Of a DNA stretch of 64,000 nt, positions 40,753-50,098 are shown piece after piece. A program made the position numbers and the translations under genes. How positions within the stretch are numbered: the first letter of the stretch is position 1; each line of letters begins with the position of its first letter. Source of the stretch: G963674955 sp963674955 (GTDB lineage: Bacteria > Desulfobacterota > Desulfovibrionia > Desulfovibrionales > Desulfovibrionaceae); NCBI GenBank assembly GCA_963674955.2, contig CAXXKR010000004.1, positions 186,001-250,000 of the forward strand. The letters run 5' to 3'. Below the pieces are notes generated by a model. The model was not told the origin of the DNA, did not search any database, and was given only the letters and a program-made list of their open reading frames with translations.

Positions 40753-42094
40753 GGCCAATTACGTTTCCACCACCAACGCCTGCAAGCTCTGCACACCATT
40801 GGGAGCGGCCCTGGCCTTTCGCGGAATTGAGGGCGGTGTGCCCTTTTTGCACGGCTCGCAGGGCTGCGCCACATACATGCGCCGCTACGTCATCAGCCAT
40901 TTCCGCGAACCCGTGGATATCGCCTCTTCGGCATTGGGCGAAAAGAACGCCATCTACGGCGGAGGACCCAACCTGAAAAAGGGCATCCTGAACGTAATGA
41001 AGAAATACGAGCCAAAGCTCGTCGGCGTGGCCACGACCTGCCTGACCGAAACAATCGGCGACGACCTGCCCATGATCATCGGGGAATTCAAGAATGAATT
41101 CGGCGATCTCGACCTTCCGGAAATCGTCCGGGTCTCCACGCCCAGCTACAGCGGCACGCACATGGACGGCTGGCACGGAGCGGTGCGCTCCCTGGTTGAA
41201 CAGCTGTGCACGGAAAAGGTTCCGGCCAACGACAGGGTGAACATAATGCCGGGCATGGTTTCCTGCGAAGACGTCCGCCACCTTAAGGACATCTGCCGCG
41301 ACTTCGGCATCGAGGCCACCATCCTGCCCGACATTTCCGAAACCCTGGACGGCCCTGCCCTGGATGACTACGTGAAAATCCCCTCGGGCGGCACGCCCGT
41401 GGAGGACATAAAGGCCATGTCCGGGGCCAGGGCCTGCATTGAATTCGGACACTGCCTGCCCCAAAAAACCGGCGGCGGTCATCTGGAAACTGCCTTCAGC
41501 GTACCCAACCACCGCATCGGAGTGCCCATGGGCATCCGGGAAACCGACGCCTTCTTCAGAACTCTGGAAGAGATTCTCGGCCGCAAGACGCCTGAACGCC
41601 ATGAGCTTGAACGCGGTCGGCTGGTGGACGCCTACGTTGACGGTCACAAGTACGTGTTCGGGAAAAGGGCCGTGGTCTACGGGGAGGAGGACCTGGTCAC
41701 GGGACTTTGCGCGTTTCTTTCCGAAATAGGCGTGGACGTGGTTCTGGCCGGGACGGGTTCGCGCGGGCGAAAGCTGGAAGGGGCCATTGCCCGGGTGGCC
41801 GAAGGCTCGCGCATTACCCCGGAGATACGTGAAGGCGTTGATTTCCACGACATTGCGGAACAGGCCCAAGATATGAAGCCGGACCTGCTCATCGGCCACT
41901 CCAAGGGCTACCGCTACGCCAAGGCCTGGAACGTTCCCCTGGTGCGCGTGGGCTTTCCAATCCATGACCGCATTGGCGGCCAGCGGATTCAGCACCTCGG
42001 TTACAAGGGGTCTCTCAATCTTTTCGACCGCATAGTCAACGCATTCCTGGCCAAGAAGCAGGACGAGTGCAGCGTGGGCTACGGATACCTCTAA
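40745..42094 (+). CDS. nifN: Nitrogenase cofactor scaffold protein NifN
   Basis: The partner of NifE, homologous to NifK. The 449-residue protein has NACKLCTPLGAALAFRGIEG, PFLHGSQGCATYMRRY and VGVATTCLTETIGDDLPMI, corresponding to the three P-cluster regions of NifK. It starts within the last codons of nifE and is followed after 17 bp by nifB. It is a stand-alone NifN without the fused NifB found in some species. Confidence 0.95.
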   Translation: MNKANYVSTTNACKLCTPLGAALAFRGIEGGVPFLHGSQGCATYMRRYVISHFREPVDIASSALGEKNAIYGGGPNLKKGILNVMKKYEPKLVGVATTCLTETIGDDLPMIIGEFKNEFGDLDLPEIVRVSTPSYSGTHMDGWHGAVRSLVEQLCTEKVPANDRVNIMPGMVSCEDVRHLKDICRDFGIEATILPDISETLDGPALDDYVKIPSGGTPVEDIKAMSGARACIEFGHCLPQKTGGGHLETAFSVPNHRIGVPMGIRETDAFFRTLEEILGRKTPERHELERGRLVDAYVDGHKYVFGKRAVVYGEEDLVTGLCAFLSEIGVDVVLAGTGSRGRKLEGAIARVAEGSRITPEIREGVDFHDIAEQAQDMKPDLLIGHSKGYRYAKAWNVPLVRVGFPIHDRIGGQRIQHLGYKGSLNLFDRIVNAFLAKKQDECSVGYGYL

Positions 42095-42111
42095 CTAGCA
42101 AAGGAACGGTC

Positions 42112-43383
42112 ATGAACAAAGACCTCGCAAAACACCCCTGCTTCAACCGCAAGTCCGCCGGAAGCTGCGGTCGCGTACACCTGCCGGTGGCCCCGAAATG
42201 CAACATCCAGTGCAACTACTGCAACCGCAAGTACGACTGCGTAAACGAGTCGCGCCCCGGCGTGACCAGCGCCGTGCTCAAGCCCCATCAGGCCGCCAGA
42301 TACATGGATGAGGTTCTTGACAAGGAACCGCGCATCACCGTGGCGGGCATAGCCGGACCCGGCGACCCCTTTGCCAACGGGGCCGAGACCATCGAAACCA
42401 TTCGCCTCCTGAACCGGAAGCATCCCGAGCTGATCTTCTGCCTGTCCACCAACGGCATGGGCATCCTGCCATACCTGGACGAAGTGGCCGAGTTGGGCGT
42501 TTCCCATGTGACCATCACCATAAGTTCCGTGGACCCGAAAATCGGCGCGAGAATATATTCCTGGGTCAAGGACGGCAATGTGGTCTATCGCGGTGAGAAA
42601 GGGGCGCAGATACTTCTGGAACGCCAGTTGGCGGCAATCAAGGGGCTCAAGGAACGAGGCGTGTTGGTCAAGGTCAATTCCATTCTCATTCCCGGCATCA
42701 ACGAGGGGCATCTGGCCGAGGTGGCCGAAGTCGTGTCGGCGCTGGGCGCGGACATCCAGAACATCATTCCCCTCAAGCCCGCCCTGGACACCCCCTTTGC
42801 GGGACTGCCGGAACCGGGTTCCGAAATGGTCCTGCCCTTGCGCAGGGAGGCCGGGAAACACATTGAGCAGATGACCCATTGCAAGCGTTGCCGGGCGGAT
42901 GCCGTGGGCCTGCTATCCGAGGACAGGTCCGGGGAACTGTGCGGCACGCTTCAGGCCTGCTCCAAGCTCAAGGTTCCCGAGCCTGAAGAGAGAAGGGATT
43001 ATGTGGCGGTGACCAGCCGCGAAGGCCTGCTGGTGAACCGGCATCTGGGCGAAGCCAAGACCTTTCAGATTTGGGAACCGGACCGGCAAGGCGGATTCAG
43101 GATGGTCGAGGAGCGCCCCGCCCCAAAGGCCGGATGCGGCCCCAGGCGCTGGGAGGAGTTGTCCGCATCTCTTGTTGACTGTCGGGCCGTGCTTTCCGCG
43201 GCAATTGGAGAGACTCCGAGACGAAAGCTGGAAGAAAGCGGGATCAAATGCCATGTGGTCAGCGGATTCATACAGGACGCCCTGGCTGCGGTGTATGGGG
43301 CGGGCAGCCTTGAAGCGCTCACCAGCCGTCGCGGCGGGATCGCGGGAGGCTGCTGTACCGGAACCGGAAGCGGTTGCGGTTAG
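42112..43383 (+). CDS. nifB: FeMo-co biosynthesis radical SAM protein NifB
   Basis: NifB makes NifB-co, the [8Fe-9S-C] core of the cofactor, inserting carbon from SAM. The 423-residue protein has the radical-SAM motif C30-x3-C34-x2-C37 (APKCNIQCNYCNRKYDC), further cysteines C10 (HPCFN), C19 and C43, the GIAGPGDPFANG SAM-binding strand, and a CKRCRADAVG motif. A C-terminal NifX-like domain (YVAVTSREGLLVNRHLGEAK) follows. The protein ends in a Cys/Gly-rich tail (GGCCTGTGSGCG) of unknown role. The start at 42112 leaves 17 bp after nifN. Confidence 0.96.
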   Translation: MNKDLAKHPCFNRKSAGSCGRVHLPVAPKCNIQCNYCNRKYDCVNESRPGVTSAVLKPHQAARYMDEVLDKEPRITVAGIAGPGDPFANGAETIETIRLLNRKHPELIFCLSTNGMGILPYLDEVAELGVSHVTITISSVDPKIGARIYSWVKDGNVVYRGEKGAQILLERQLAAIKGLKERGVLVKVNSILIPGINEGHLAEVAEVVSALGADIQNIIPLKPALDTPFAGLPEPGSEMVLPLRREAGKHIEQMTHCKRCRADAVGLLSEDRSGELCGTLQACSKLKVPEPEERRDYVAVTSREGLLVNRHLGEAKTFQIWEPDRQGGFRMVEERPAPKAGCGPRRWEELSASLVDCRAVLSAAIGETPRRKLEESGIKCHVVSGFIQDALAAVYGAGSLEALTSRRGGIAGGCCTGTGSGCG

Positions 43384-43412
43384 GACTAAACAAATAATCG
43401 AAGGGAGTCGTT

Positions 43413-43658
43413 ATGAAAAAGGAAACCATGGAAAAAGTGTTCGAGTACGCGTCCATGCCCCTGCACGGCACCATGTCGCGCAAACTCAGAAAGGACATAA
43501 AGGTTCAGGTCAACGAAGGGCCGGTTTATGAACAGGCGGTCCTTTTTCTTGGAGAGGAGTTCGTGCGGGTGACCGTTGAAACGGATGGCGAGACCATGAA
43601 CACCTATTATGATTGGGAAAAAATTACCTCCGTGCGGACCCTCGGCCCCACGGCCTAG
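43413..43658 (+). CDS. Small protein of unknown function, last gene of the nif operon
   Basis: An 81-residue soluble protein with no cysteine and no motif I know. It starts MKKETMEKVFEYASMPLHGT and ends YYDWEKITSVRTLGPTA; the middle (QVNEGPVYEQAVLFLGEEFV) looks like a small beta sheet. A ribosome-binding sequence (GAAGGGAG) is present. It lies 29 bp after nifB and before the operon terminator, so it is expressed with the nif genes. A role in nitrogenase assembly is inference from position only. Confidence 0.75.
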   Translation: MKKETMEKVFEYASMPLHGTMSRKLRKDIKVQVNEGPVYEQAVLFLGEEFVRVTVETDGETMNTYYDWEKITSVRTLGPTA

Positions 43659-43680
43659 GGAACGCGACCTTCCCTCCCGC

Positions 43681-43710
43681 CCCGCGTACCGTTGTGCGCG
43701 GGTTTTTTTT
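43681..43710 (+). terminator. Terminator of the nif operon
   Basis: CCCGCGTAC (43681-43689) and GTGCGCGGG (43694-43702) form a 9-bp stem with one G-U pair and a CGTT loop, followed by eight T. It lies 22 bp after the last nif-operon gene and before convergent nifA. Confidence 0.9.
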
Positions 43711-43738
43711 CGGGGTATGTTCTGTCATCGGCAAAGGA

Positions 43739-45349
43739 TCATCGGCTGTTGTCGTTCATGTGGCGCAGCAGAGAACGGCCCTGGGCGATTTGCACCTCAA
43801 GTCCGAATTTCTTTACCCTGTAGCCCATCTGCCTTGGGGTGAGGCCCAAGGCCTCGGCGGCCTTGTATTGTATCCAGCCGTTTCGCTCCAGGGCCGAGAT
43901 GACCTCGTTCTTCTCCACGTCGCGCAACGATGTACATCTTGGTGGATAATCCTCCTGCTGCAATACCTCTTGGACCGCTGCGTTTTGTCCGGGGACCAGA
44001 TAGGCCCGAAGGAAATCCAGGCTGACGCGGTTGTTGTCGGACATTATCACAAGGCGTTCGATGAGGTTCTGCATTTCGCGGACGTTGCCGGGCCAGTCAT
44101 AGAGAGTAAGGGCGTCCAGGGCGCTTGAGGTCAGGTGCAGCTGGCGTCCGTAGTCCTTGGACACCTTTTGCAGGAAATGGTTCAGCAGGCCGGTTATGTC
44201 CTCCTTTCTTTCCCGCAGGGGCGGCACGCGAAGGGGGAAGACGTTCAGCCTGTAGTAGAGGTCGAGCCTGAACTGCCCCCGTTCCACCAGTTCTTCAAGT
44301 TCGCGGTTGGTGGCCGCCACGATGCGTACGTCTATCTTGCGGGTGCGGTTGCTGCCCAACCGTTCGAACTCCATGTCCTGCAGGATGCGCAAAAGCTTGG
44401 CCTGCAGGCTCATGGGAAACTCACCGATTTCGTCCAGGAATATGGTGCCCCTGTTGGCCTCCTCGAAGCGTCCGGGCCGCACGTTTACCGCGCCGGTGAA
44501 GGCTCCCTTTTCATGGCCGAATAGTTCCGACTCCAGCAGATTCTCGGGGATGGCCGCACAGTTGACCTTGATGAAGGGACGTCCCTGCCGCTCCGAAAGC
44601 TCATGAATTATGCGGGCTATGAGCGTCTTGCCCACGCCCGATTCGCCAAGCAGCAGGACCGTGGCGCGGGTGGGAGAAACGCGTTCGATCTGCCTCTGGA
44701 CCTCGATCATGGCCTGGCTTTGGCCCACGATGTACGGCCCTTTGCCGTTCTTGGCTATCTGGTACTTGAGGGAGGTGTTCTCACGCTTGAGGATGGCCTC
44801 CCGCTCCATGACCTTTTCATTGAGGCTTATGAACTGGCCGATGAGGGTGGCCACCACCTTGAGGAAATCAATATCCTCCTCAAAGGCCACATCGTCCGCA
44901 AAGAGACGATCCACGTTGAGAACCCCGATGGGGTCGCCGTTGAGGATTATGGGTACGCCGATAAAGGAGATCATGCCGCGCCTGATTTTGCGCGAGCCTG
45001 TCTTGTCCAGAAACAGCGGTTCCTTGGTGATGTCCGGGACATAGAAGGGCTTGCCGGTCTGAAAGATTCGTCCGGTGACCCCTTCGTTCAGGCGATAGAC
45101 TCCGCGTTGCTTCTCCTCGGCGGTAAGCCCGTAGGAAGCGATGATGGACAGCTGTCCGGTCTTGGAATCGTACAGCGTGACTGTGGCCCGCTGCATGCTC
45201 AACTGCTCGGACAGGATGCGCAATACGCCGTCCAGCGCCGACTCAAGGTTCAATGCCTGGTCAATGGCCTGGCAGATGGCAAGCAGGGCCGAAATTTTCA
45301 GCCCATGTACGGTGGAAAGCATGAAATTGATAAGCAAGGGTGATGCCAT
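43739..45349 (-). CDS. nifA: Nif-specific sigma-54 activator NifA
   Basis: A 536-residue enhancer-binding protein. An N-terminal GAF domain (about residues 20-170) precedes the AAA+ domain with Walker A GESGVGKTLIARIIHELS, the sigma-54 contact loop GAFTGAVNVRPGRFEEA, and Walker B GTIFLDEIGEF. The C-terminal Fis-type helix-turn-helix is YKAAEALGLTPRQMGYRVKK. The linker before it holds only one cysteine (PPRCTS), so the paired cysteines of oxygen-sensitive rhizobial NifA are not seen. Its place beside nifB supports the name. Palindromes upstream suggest autoregulation. Confidence 0.92.
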   Translation of the reverse strand: MASPLLINFMLSTVHGLKISALLAICQAIDQALNLESALDGVLRILSEQLSMQRATVTLYDSKTGQLSIIASYGLTAEEKQRGVYRLNEGVTGRIFQTGKPFYVPDITKEPLFLDKTGSRKIRRGMISFIGVPIILNGDPIGVLNVDRLFADDVAFEEDIDFLKVVATLIGQFISLNEKVMEREAILKRENTSLKYQIAKNGKGPYIVGQSQAMIEVQRQIERVSPTRATVLLLGESGVGKTLIARIIHELSERQGRPFIKVNCAAIPENLLESELFGHEKGAFTGAVNVRPGRFEEANRGTIFLDEIGEFPMSLQAKLLRILQDMEFERLGSNRTRKIDVRIVAATNRELEELVERGQFRLDLYYRLNVFPLRVPPLRERKEDITGLLNHFLQKVSKDYGRQLHLTSSALDALTLYDWPGNVREMQNLIERLVIMSDNNRVSLDFLRAYLVPGQNAAVQEVLQQEDYPPRCTSLRDVEKNEVISALERNGWIQYKAAEALGLTPRQMGYRVKKFGLEVQIAQGRSLLRHMNDNSR

Positions 45350-45886
45350 ACCCGCATTTATGACATTTACCGTTATCTCGGGTCGTTATATCCAGGCGCT
45401 ATGTTGTAAAGTTCTACAATATTGTAAATAATACAAATTTTGTAGACATATCTGCAAATATTGGCGTGGTCAGGGAGTGGGTCTCGATCAGTGCGGGCAT
45501 GAAAACATCGGCCTTCGTCCGTCCACCTCGGTGGAGAAGTGCGGGCCTGCCTGGGTGCTTATCCATGGATGCGTTATTAGGGTTCAGCACATGCCGCGCA
45601 CAGAGTGTTCGAGGAGAGCAGCAGGTCGGGCGGCAGTTTCGTAATTATGGAATTGATGAGTTTTGACGAGGATTTGCTGACAAAGCGGATCAAGGACATT
45701 GACCGGAAGCTCGGCATTTTTTCAATGGTGTTGGTTAGTTATCGACAAAGGTCTGCGCTTGTCCCTGAATTGTAATATTTCAAAGGCATATTCCAGTCGC
45801 GGGCCTATTCAAAACAGTCCGTTTTTAAGTTAATTGGACAGGCAGCTGCTTTTTTCGCCTTCAAGTCGAACAACGCGGGAGAAACA
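45350..45886. other. Intergenic region upstream of nifA
   Basis: A 537-bp gap between divergent nifA and a lipoprotein gene. The nifA side is AT-rich and holds the palindromes at 45404-45458. Further along, a 42-codon frame at 45647-45775 (MELMSFDEDLLTKRIKDIDR and on) looks weakly coding but has no good ribosome-binding site and may be a gene remnant. Nothing else recognisable is present. Confidence 0.5.
45404..45458. promoter_or_regulatory. Three palindromic sites upstream of nifA
   Basis: TTGTA-N6-TACAA (45404-45419) and TTGTA-N5-TACAA (45422-45436) are perfect in their arms. TTTGTAGACATATCTGCAAA (45439-45458) is an 8-of-10 palindrome. They stand 55 to 110 bp before the nifA start codon. 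The first matches the two sites between nifV and nifH, so a common regulator is likely. Confidence 0.55.
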
Positions 45887-46525
45887 ATGAATCGCCACCG
45901 CTTGTGTATCGTTTTACAGGTAGGCCTTTTGCTTTTTTCTATATTTCTTGCCGGTTGTCTTCAAACCGAGGTGGAGGTCGTCGGCGCGGACGAGTCTCGG
46001 AGGATAGAGAATCTGCCGGATGGCCTTTATCACATTTTGGAGTTCGGGAAATCTCCGTTGTTTGATGACGAACTTCTGGAGCGCAAGGAGCTTGAGAAGA
46101 GTGGGCTCTTAATTCAGATCGCCTGGCAGCAGGAAAGAGGAGAATACCTGCTGACCGGGTCCGGCATTTCAAGGGCCAAAGCCATGCCCCTTGGTCCCGA
46201 CACATACGCCGTGCTTGTCAGCGAAGAGGGCAAGAAGCGGAAACATGAACTGTATGTCCTGCAGATTTTGGGTGAGGGATTGGTCCAGCTCATTCCCGAC
46301 GATTACCCGGAACCGGACGCGAGCCTGTCGCTTGAACTGCATGGGCACAGAATATCCGGCGACAAATCGGATATCATCACCTATCTGAAGGCGGCGGCCT
46401 TGCATAATTCCGGAAAGCCGGGCGCGGAGTATCTATTGGCCCATGGAAACAATTTCAGCGATTACAACGAGACGCACGTGAAGGTTTCCGAGGCTTTGCT
46501 GAACCTGGACGGGGTCTGGAGATAA
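45887..46525 (+). CDS. Putative lipoprotein of unknown function
   Basis: A 212-residue protein with a lipoprotein signal: a basic start (MNRHRLCIVL), a hydrophobic stretch, and lipobox LAGC with C24. The mature part begins LQTEVEVVGADESRRIENLP and has no recognised domain. It is probably anchored in the inner or outer membrane. It stands alone between nifA and a convergent cupin gene, with no operon partner. Confidence 0.78.
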   Translation: MNRHRLCIVLQVGLLLFSIFLAGCLQTEVEVVGADESRRIENLPDGLYHILEFGKSPLFDDELLERKELEKSGLLIQIAWQQERGEYLLTGSGISRAKAMPLGPDTYAVLVSEEGKKRKHELYVLQILGEGLVQLIPDDYPEPDASLSLELHGHRISGDKSDIITYLKAAALHNSGKPGAEYLLAHGNNFSDYNETHVKVSEALLNLDGVWR

Positions 46526-46547
46526 AAGCATTCGGCCAAGTCTTCGG

Positions 46548-46961
46548 CTAGAGCGTTTCCCGGTCTCCGTATACGTTGCAGATGCAGCACAGGAAGGTTC
46601 CCGGCTCCGTGTCGCTCATGTTTCGCATGCCGTGGGGTTCGTTGCTCGCCGAGTAGACCCAGTCGCCGGGGCCGCAGATTTTGGACGATACGGGTTCGTC
46701 GGTTTCAGGATCGTAGGCAAAGCATTCGAACAAGCCGGATTCGATATACATAGTTTGCAGATAAAAATGGCTGTGGGCTGGAATGACGCCACCCGGATCG
46801 ACCGTAAAATGGCGCAAACCGTATTCCGGCTGTCCATCTGCATCTTTTCCCACCTTTGACAGCCAGCGGATGGTCACGCCCTTCACCGCGCGGGCCTGCC
46901 CCTTGTAATTGATTTCTCTGATGCTGATTCCATCTACTTCCTTGATATTTTTCGCTATCAT
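46548..46961 (-). CDS. Cupin-domain protein
   Basis: A 137-residue single-domain cupin. The metal-binding motif 1 is VIPAHSHFYLQTMYIESG with two histidines and a later glutamate, and motif 2 is GDWVYSASNEPHGMRN. The ATG at 46961 has GGGAGC just upstream; the open frame beyond it to 47129 crosses a terminator and is not used. Function cannot be assigned within this very broad fold (isomerases, dioxygenases, sensors). Confidence 0.82.
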   Translation of the reverse strand: MIAKNIKEVDGISIREINYKGQARAVKGVTIRWLSKVGKDADGQPEYGLRHFTVDPGGVIPAHSHFYLQTMYIESGLFECFAYDPETDEPVSSKICGPGDWVYSASNEPHGMRNMSDTEPGTFLCCICNVYGDRETL

Positions 46962-47090
46962 GCATTGCTCCCGGTTGCGATTGTGTCTGCTTTTTTTATG
47001 GCATTGCCTGAAGGCTGTAAAGATCGAGTCCGGACAGGGATGAAGAGAACTGCGAGTTAATCCATATTTTTCAGGCCAGCCAGCTTGAAA

Positions 47091-47118
47091 AAAAAGGGGA
47101 CGCCTCGAAAGGCGTCCC
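47091..47118 (-). terminator. Terminator of the glycerol transport operon
   Basis: GGGACGCC (47097-47104) and GGCGTCCC (47111-47118) form a perfect 8-bp stem with loop TCGAAA. On the minus strand it is followed by CTTTTTTTT. It lies 28 bp after the end of the substrate-binding protein gene. Confidence 0.85.
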
Positions 47119-47145
47119 TCTTGTTTCATTACTCAGCCTGTAAGG

Positions 47146-48889
47146 CTATTTGGCACGACCTTCGCGCCAGGCCTGGACCAGTTTGTCGTAGTCGACCGTC
47201 TGGCCCTTGGGCTTTTCGTTGGCCAGCTTGGCCTTGGGGGAGCCGGGCTGCTTGAGCCAGTACTCTTCATCCTTTTCAGGATTTATCTTGGGCCCGCATT
47301 CGCCCTGCACGCCAGCGCGTTCCAGGCGGATGAGGATCTTGTCCTGCTCTTTGGCCAGGTTGTCCATGGCGGTATCCACGGTAACCTCACCGGCAACGGC
47401 CTCACCGATGTTCTGCCACCAGAGCTGGGCCAGTTTCGGGTAGTCGGGCACGTTGGTGCCGGTGGGGGTCCAGGCCACGCGGGCCGGGCTGCGGTAGAAT
47501 TCCACCAGGCCGCCCAGTTTGGGGGCGCGTTCGGTGAAGGACTTGTCGCGGATGTCGGTGTCGCGAATGGGCGTCAGACCGACATGGGCCTTCTTCAGGG
47601 AGGTGGTCTTGGCTACGCAGAATTGCGCGAAGAGCCACGCGGCCTTGCGACGATCCACAGGAGTGCTCTTGAGCAGGGTCCAGGAACCGCAGTCCTGATA
47701 TCCGAGTTTCTGTCCTTCGGTCCAATAGGGGCCGTGCGGGGAAGGAGCCATGCGCCATTTGGGAGTACCGTCGGCATTGACCACAGGTGTGCCCTCTTCA
47801 ACCATGGAGGCCGTGAAGGCGGTGTACCAGAATATCTGCTGGGCCACGTTGCCCTTGGCCAGGCTGGGCAGGGACTGGTAGAAGTCCATTCCCAAGGCTC
47901 CGGGAGGGGCGTACTTGCGCAGCCACTCCATGTATTTGCGCAGGGCGTATTTGGCGGCAGGGCCGTTTGTGGCGCCGCCGCGGGCAACGCTGGAACCTAC
48001 AGGGCTTGCAGCCGTCAACACGGATGCCCCATTCGTCGACGGGCTTGCCGTTGGGGATACCCTTGTCGCCGGCACCAGCCATGGACAGCCATGCGTCTGT
48101 GAAACGCCAGCCAAGGTCCGGGGCCTTTTTGCCGTAGTCCATGTGGCCGTAGATGGCTATTCCGTCGATTTCCCTTACGTCTTCGCTGAAGAATTCAGCG
48201 ATGTCTTCATAGGCGGACCAGTTGACCGGAACGCCAAGCTCGTAGCCGTATTTGGCCTTGAAGGCCTTCTTCAGTTCGGGTTTTTGGAACCAGTCGTAGC
48301 GGAACCAATAGAGGTTCGCGAACTGCTGGTCGGGCAGCTGGTAGAGCTTGCCGTCGGGACCGGTTGTGAAGGACTTGCCCATGAAGTCGTCGACATCGAG
48401 AGTTGGCAGGGTCACGTCCTTGCCTTCGCCGCTCATCCAGTCGGTCAGGTTGACGACATGGCCGTAGCGGTAGTGGGTGCCGATGAGGTCGGAGTCGTTG
48501 ACGTAGGCGTCGAATACGTTTTCTCCGGACTGCATCTGGACCTGCAGCTTCTCAATGACGTCGCCTTCCTGGATCAGGTCGTGGGTGACCTTGATGCCGG
48601 TGATTTCATAGAAGGCCTTGGCCAGGACCTTGGACTCGTATTCGTGAGTCGGGATGGTTTCGGAAACGACCTTGATATCCAGGCCCCTGAAAGGAGCGGA
48701 TGCCTGGATGAACCATTCCATTTCCTTCATCTGGGCGTCTTTGTCCAGAGTGGAAGGCTGGAATTCCGAGTCGATCCATTTTTTCGCAGCAGCCTTGTAC
48801 TTGGCGTCATCGGCATTGGCCAGTCCTGCGGCCAACACCATTGAGACGATAAGTACGCCTGTTAAAAGTTTCGGGATGAAAGATCGCAT
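47146..48889 (-). pseudogene. glpV: Glycerol ABC transporter substrate-binding protein (GlpV-like), frame broken by one base
   Basis: The upstream frame (48889 to about 48005) has a signal peptide (MRSFIPKLLTGVLIVSMVLA) and a family 1 solute-binding domain up to DEWGIRVDGCKP. The second half, VGSSVARGGATNGPAAKYAL to WREGRAK, is in another frame down to 47146. One extra base in the GGG at 48002-48004 explains the break: removing it reads GCKPVGSSVARGG. The joined protein would be about 580 residues, the size of glycerol-binding GlpV. Its operon partners GlpSTPQ and DUF2160 are intact, so error or recent mutation should be weighed. Confidence 0.83.
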
Positions 48890-48998
48890 GGTCCACTACC
48901 TCCTCGATTAAAAAGTTAGACCTATACCTACCCTACTTTATGTCTTTTGACAGCCCTGTCCGGTTTTTTTCAAAATCGACGCATCGTTGCTTCGGGCA

Positions 48999-49277
48999 TT
49001 ATCCCCAACGCATGACCGATATGAGAAAAAGAACCGAAATGACCAGGGCACACCAAAGACTCAATTCCGTAAGTCCCATCCACAAAAGATAAATATAAGC
49101 GCTGCCCAAAAGCCCTATGAACAGCCTGTCTCCGCGGGTCGTGGCGATGGGCAGCAGGCCCTTGCGCATGACGCAGGGCGAAGCCACCTCCCAAATCGTC
49201 ATTCCGATCAGTATCAGGACAATGACGATGAAGAATCCTGCCGTTATCGGTGTCCATGCCATCCATTCCAAACTCAT
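48999..49277 (-). CDS. DUF2160 family small membrane protein of the glycerol transporter operon
   Basis: A 92-residue protein with three membrane helices (PITAGFFIVIVLILIGMTIW, then LFIGLLGSAYIYLLW, then ALVISVLFLISVM). DUF2160 proteins occur in the GlpSTPQV glycerol transporter operons of rhizobia, in the same place between the second permease and the binding protein. Its exact task, perhaps an accessory transporter subunit, is unknown. It starts 17 bp after glpQ. Confidence 0.83.
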   Translation of the reverse strand: MSLEWMAWTPITAGFFIVIVLILIGMTIWEVASPCVMRKGLLPIATTRGDRLFIGLLGSAYIYLLWMGLTELSLWCALVISVLFLISVMRWG

Positions 49278-49294
49278 GTCGGCGCCTCGCTATG

Positions 49295-50098
49295 TTACAC
49301 CCGGCCCAGGGCAAAACCCTTGGCCAGGTTGTTGCGTACAAACCAGATCACCAGGGCACCCGGCACGATGGTCAGGATGCCGGCCGCCGCGAGCAGGCCC
49401 CAGTCAAGCCCCGTGGCGCTGACCGTCCTGGTCATGGTGGCCGCGATGGGCTTGGCGTTGGTGGTGGTCAGTGTTCTGGCCAGGAGCAGTTCCACCCAGC
49501 TGAACATGAAGCAGAAAAAGGCCGTCACGCCTATTCCGGCCCGGATGAGCGGAATGAAGACAGTGGTGAAGAAGCGGGGGAAGCTGTAACCGTCGATGAA
49601 GGCGGTTTCGTCGATCTCCTTGGGGATGCCGGACATGAAGCCTTCGAGAATCCACACGGCCAACGGAACGTTGAACAGACAGTGGGCCAGGGCAACCGCT
49701 ATGTGCGTGTCGATGAGGTTGAACACGGAGTAGAGCTGGAAGAACGGGAGCAGAAAAACCGCAGGCGGCGCCATTCTGTTGGTCAGCAGCCAGAAGAAGA
49801 TGTGCTTGTCGCCGATGAAGCGGAAGCGTGAAAAGGCGTAGGCTGCGGGGAGAGCCGTGACCAGTGAGATGGCCGTGTTGATGCTCACGTAGATGATGGA
49901 ATTGATATATCCGGAGTACCAGGATGAATCCTTAAATATTTTCAGGTAATTGTCGAGAGTCGGATCGGTGGGATAAATGGAGAAGAACCCCATGATGTCG
50001 GCGTTGGTCCTGAGGGACATGTTCAGCATCCAGTAGATGGGAAGCATGAGCAGTCCGAGGTAGAAAAGCAGACAGATGGATCTTTTCTTTATTTTCAT
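49295..50098 (-). CDS. glpQ: Glycerol ABC transporter permease GlpQ
   Basis: A 267-residue permease of the MalG type with six membrane helices and the ATPase-coupling EAA loop (EGFMSGIPKEIDETAFIDGY). The start is the ATG at 50098, which overlaps the glpP stop as ATGA; the open frame upstream is antisense-like noise. With GlpP it forms the membrane channel. Glycerol specificity is inferred from the whole operon and its link to glpABK. Confidence 0.88.
   Translation of the reverse strand: MKIKKRSICLLFYLGLLMLPIYWMLNMSLRTNADIMGFFSIYPTDPTLDNYLKIFKDSSWYSGYINSIIYVSINTAISLVTALPAAYAFSRFRFIGDKHIFFWLLTNRMAPPAVFLLPFFQLYSVFNLIDTHIAVALAHCLFNVPLAVWILEGFMSGIPKEIDETAFIDGYSFPRFFTTVFIPLIRAGIGVTAFFCFMFSWVELLLARTLTTTNAKPIAATMTRTVSATGLDWGLLAAAGILTIVPGALVIWFVRNNLAKGFALGRV

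Noticed and set aside
46962..47129. Extended N-terminus of the cupin protein
   Set aside because: This part of the frame contains the terminator hairpin of the neighbouring operon and has no cupin similarity. The ATG at 46961 has a good ribosome-binding site.
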